From: UBA10003 sp964365025
GTDB taxonomy: Bacteria > Patescibacteriota > Patescibacteriia > Magasanikbacterales > UBA10003
DNA length: 5,130 nucleotides
Direction of reading: 5' to 3'
Assembly (NCBI GenBank): GCA_964365025.1
Contig: CAYIOJ010000051.1
Coordinates: forward strand, 1-5,130
Part shown: positions 5,095 to 5,130 of the stretch, in pieces
Layout of the letters: each line of letters starts with the position of its first letter
Numbering within the stretch: the first letter of the stretch is position 1
The notes under the pieces: model-generated
Databases searched by the model: none
What the model saw: only the letters and a program-made list of their open reading frames with translations
What the model was told of the DNA's origin: nothing
Translations under genes and position numbers: made by a program

Positions 5095-5130
5095 GCCAGT
5101 TTGTATTGAATTTTCGGGGCAAAAACGAAT

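Noticed and set aside
4823..5122. A 99-codon minus-strand reading frame (and a second one, 4857-5063) over the phosphatase end and tRNA-Leu
   Set aside because: Their peptides contain G-G-T-R-T-R-K-P and P-G-R-D-S-N-P-Q, the well-known false translations of the antisense T-arm of a tRNA. They also overlap a well-supported PP2C gene.

Overview
The window most resembles a chromosomal segment of an uncultivated bacterium, probably of the Patescibacteria/CPR (Parcubacteria-like) type. The evidence is indirect: densely packed genes, weak or absent Shine-Dalgarno sites ahead of the large genes, a very small free-standing GIY-YIG protein, and a perfect 20-bp GC-rich palindrome (CCTGCCTGCCGGCAGGCAGG) of a kind I remember as dispersed in such genomes. 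No marker here fixes the lineage. All recognised genes lie on the + strand.

Region 1 (1-498) is a tRNA locus. A 5'-truncated tRNA-Ala(TGC) is followed 23 nt later by the first 38 nt of a tRNA-Phe, ending just past the anticodon loop and split in its D-loop by the 20-bp palindrome. The next base opens an 81-aa GIY-YIG nuclease gene. That gene ends inside an intact tRNA-Phe(GAA), whose first 38 nt are identical to the upstream half copy. The nuclease gene therefore sits between two direct repeats of the tRNA 5' half. It seems to take its ribosome binding site (AAGGA, the 5' anticodon stem) from the left copy and its stop codon (T8-A9-G10) from the right copy. This looks like a minimal tRNA-targeting element and is the most unusual part of the window. 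A hairpin terminator closes the locus.

Region 2 (512-2422) is a single-gene transcription unit: a consensus extended -10 sigma-70-type promoter, typA/bipA (translational GTPase) and a strong 16-bp terminator hairpin.

Region 3 (2414-5048) starts with a promoter-like site that would give an almost leaderless mRNA. It carries polX (family X DNA polymerase with a C-terminal PHP domain), an overlapping PP2C-type protein phosphatase gene, and tRNA-Leu(TAA) only 13 nt behind that gene. The PolX PHP domain lacks both histidines of its first metal-binding motif (Q-T-Q in place of H-x-H), so its nuclease activity may be changed or lost. The last 82 bases hold no gene I can support, only an imperfect GC-rich hairpin.

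Functionally the window combines translation (three tRNAs, TypA), DNA repair (PolX), signalling (PP2C) and one putative mobile nuclease. No pathway links the protein genes beyond the polX-PP2C overlap.
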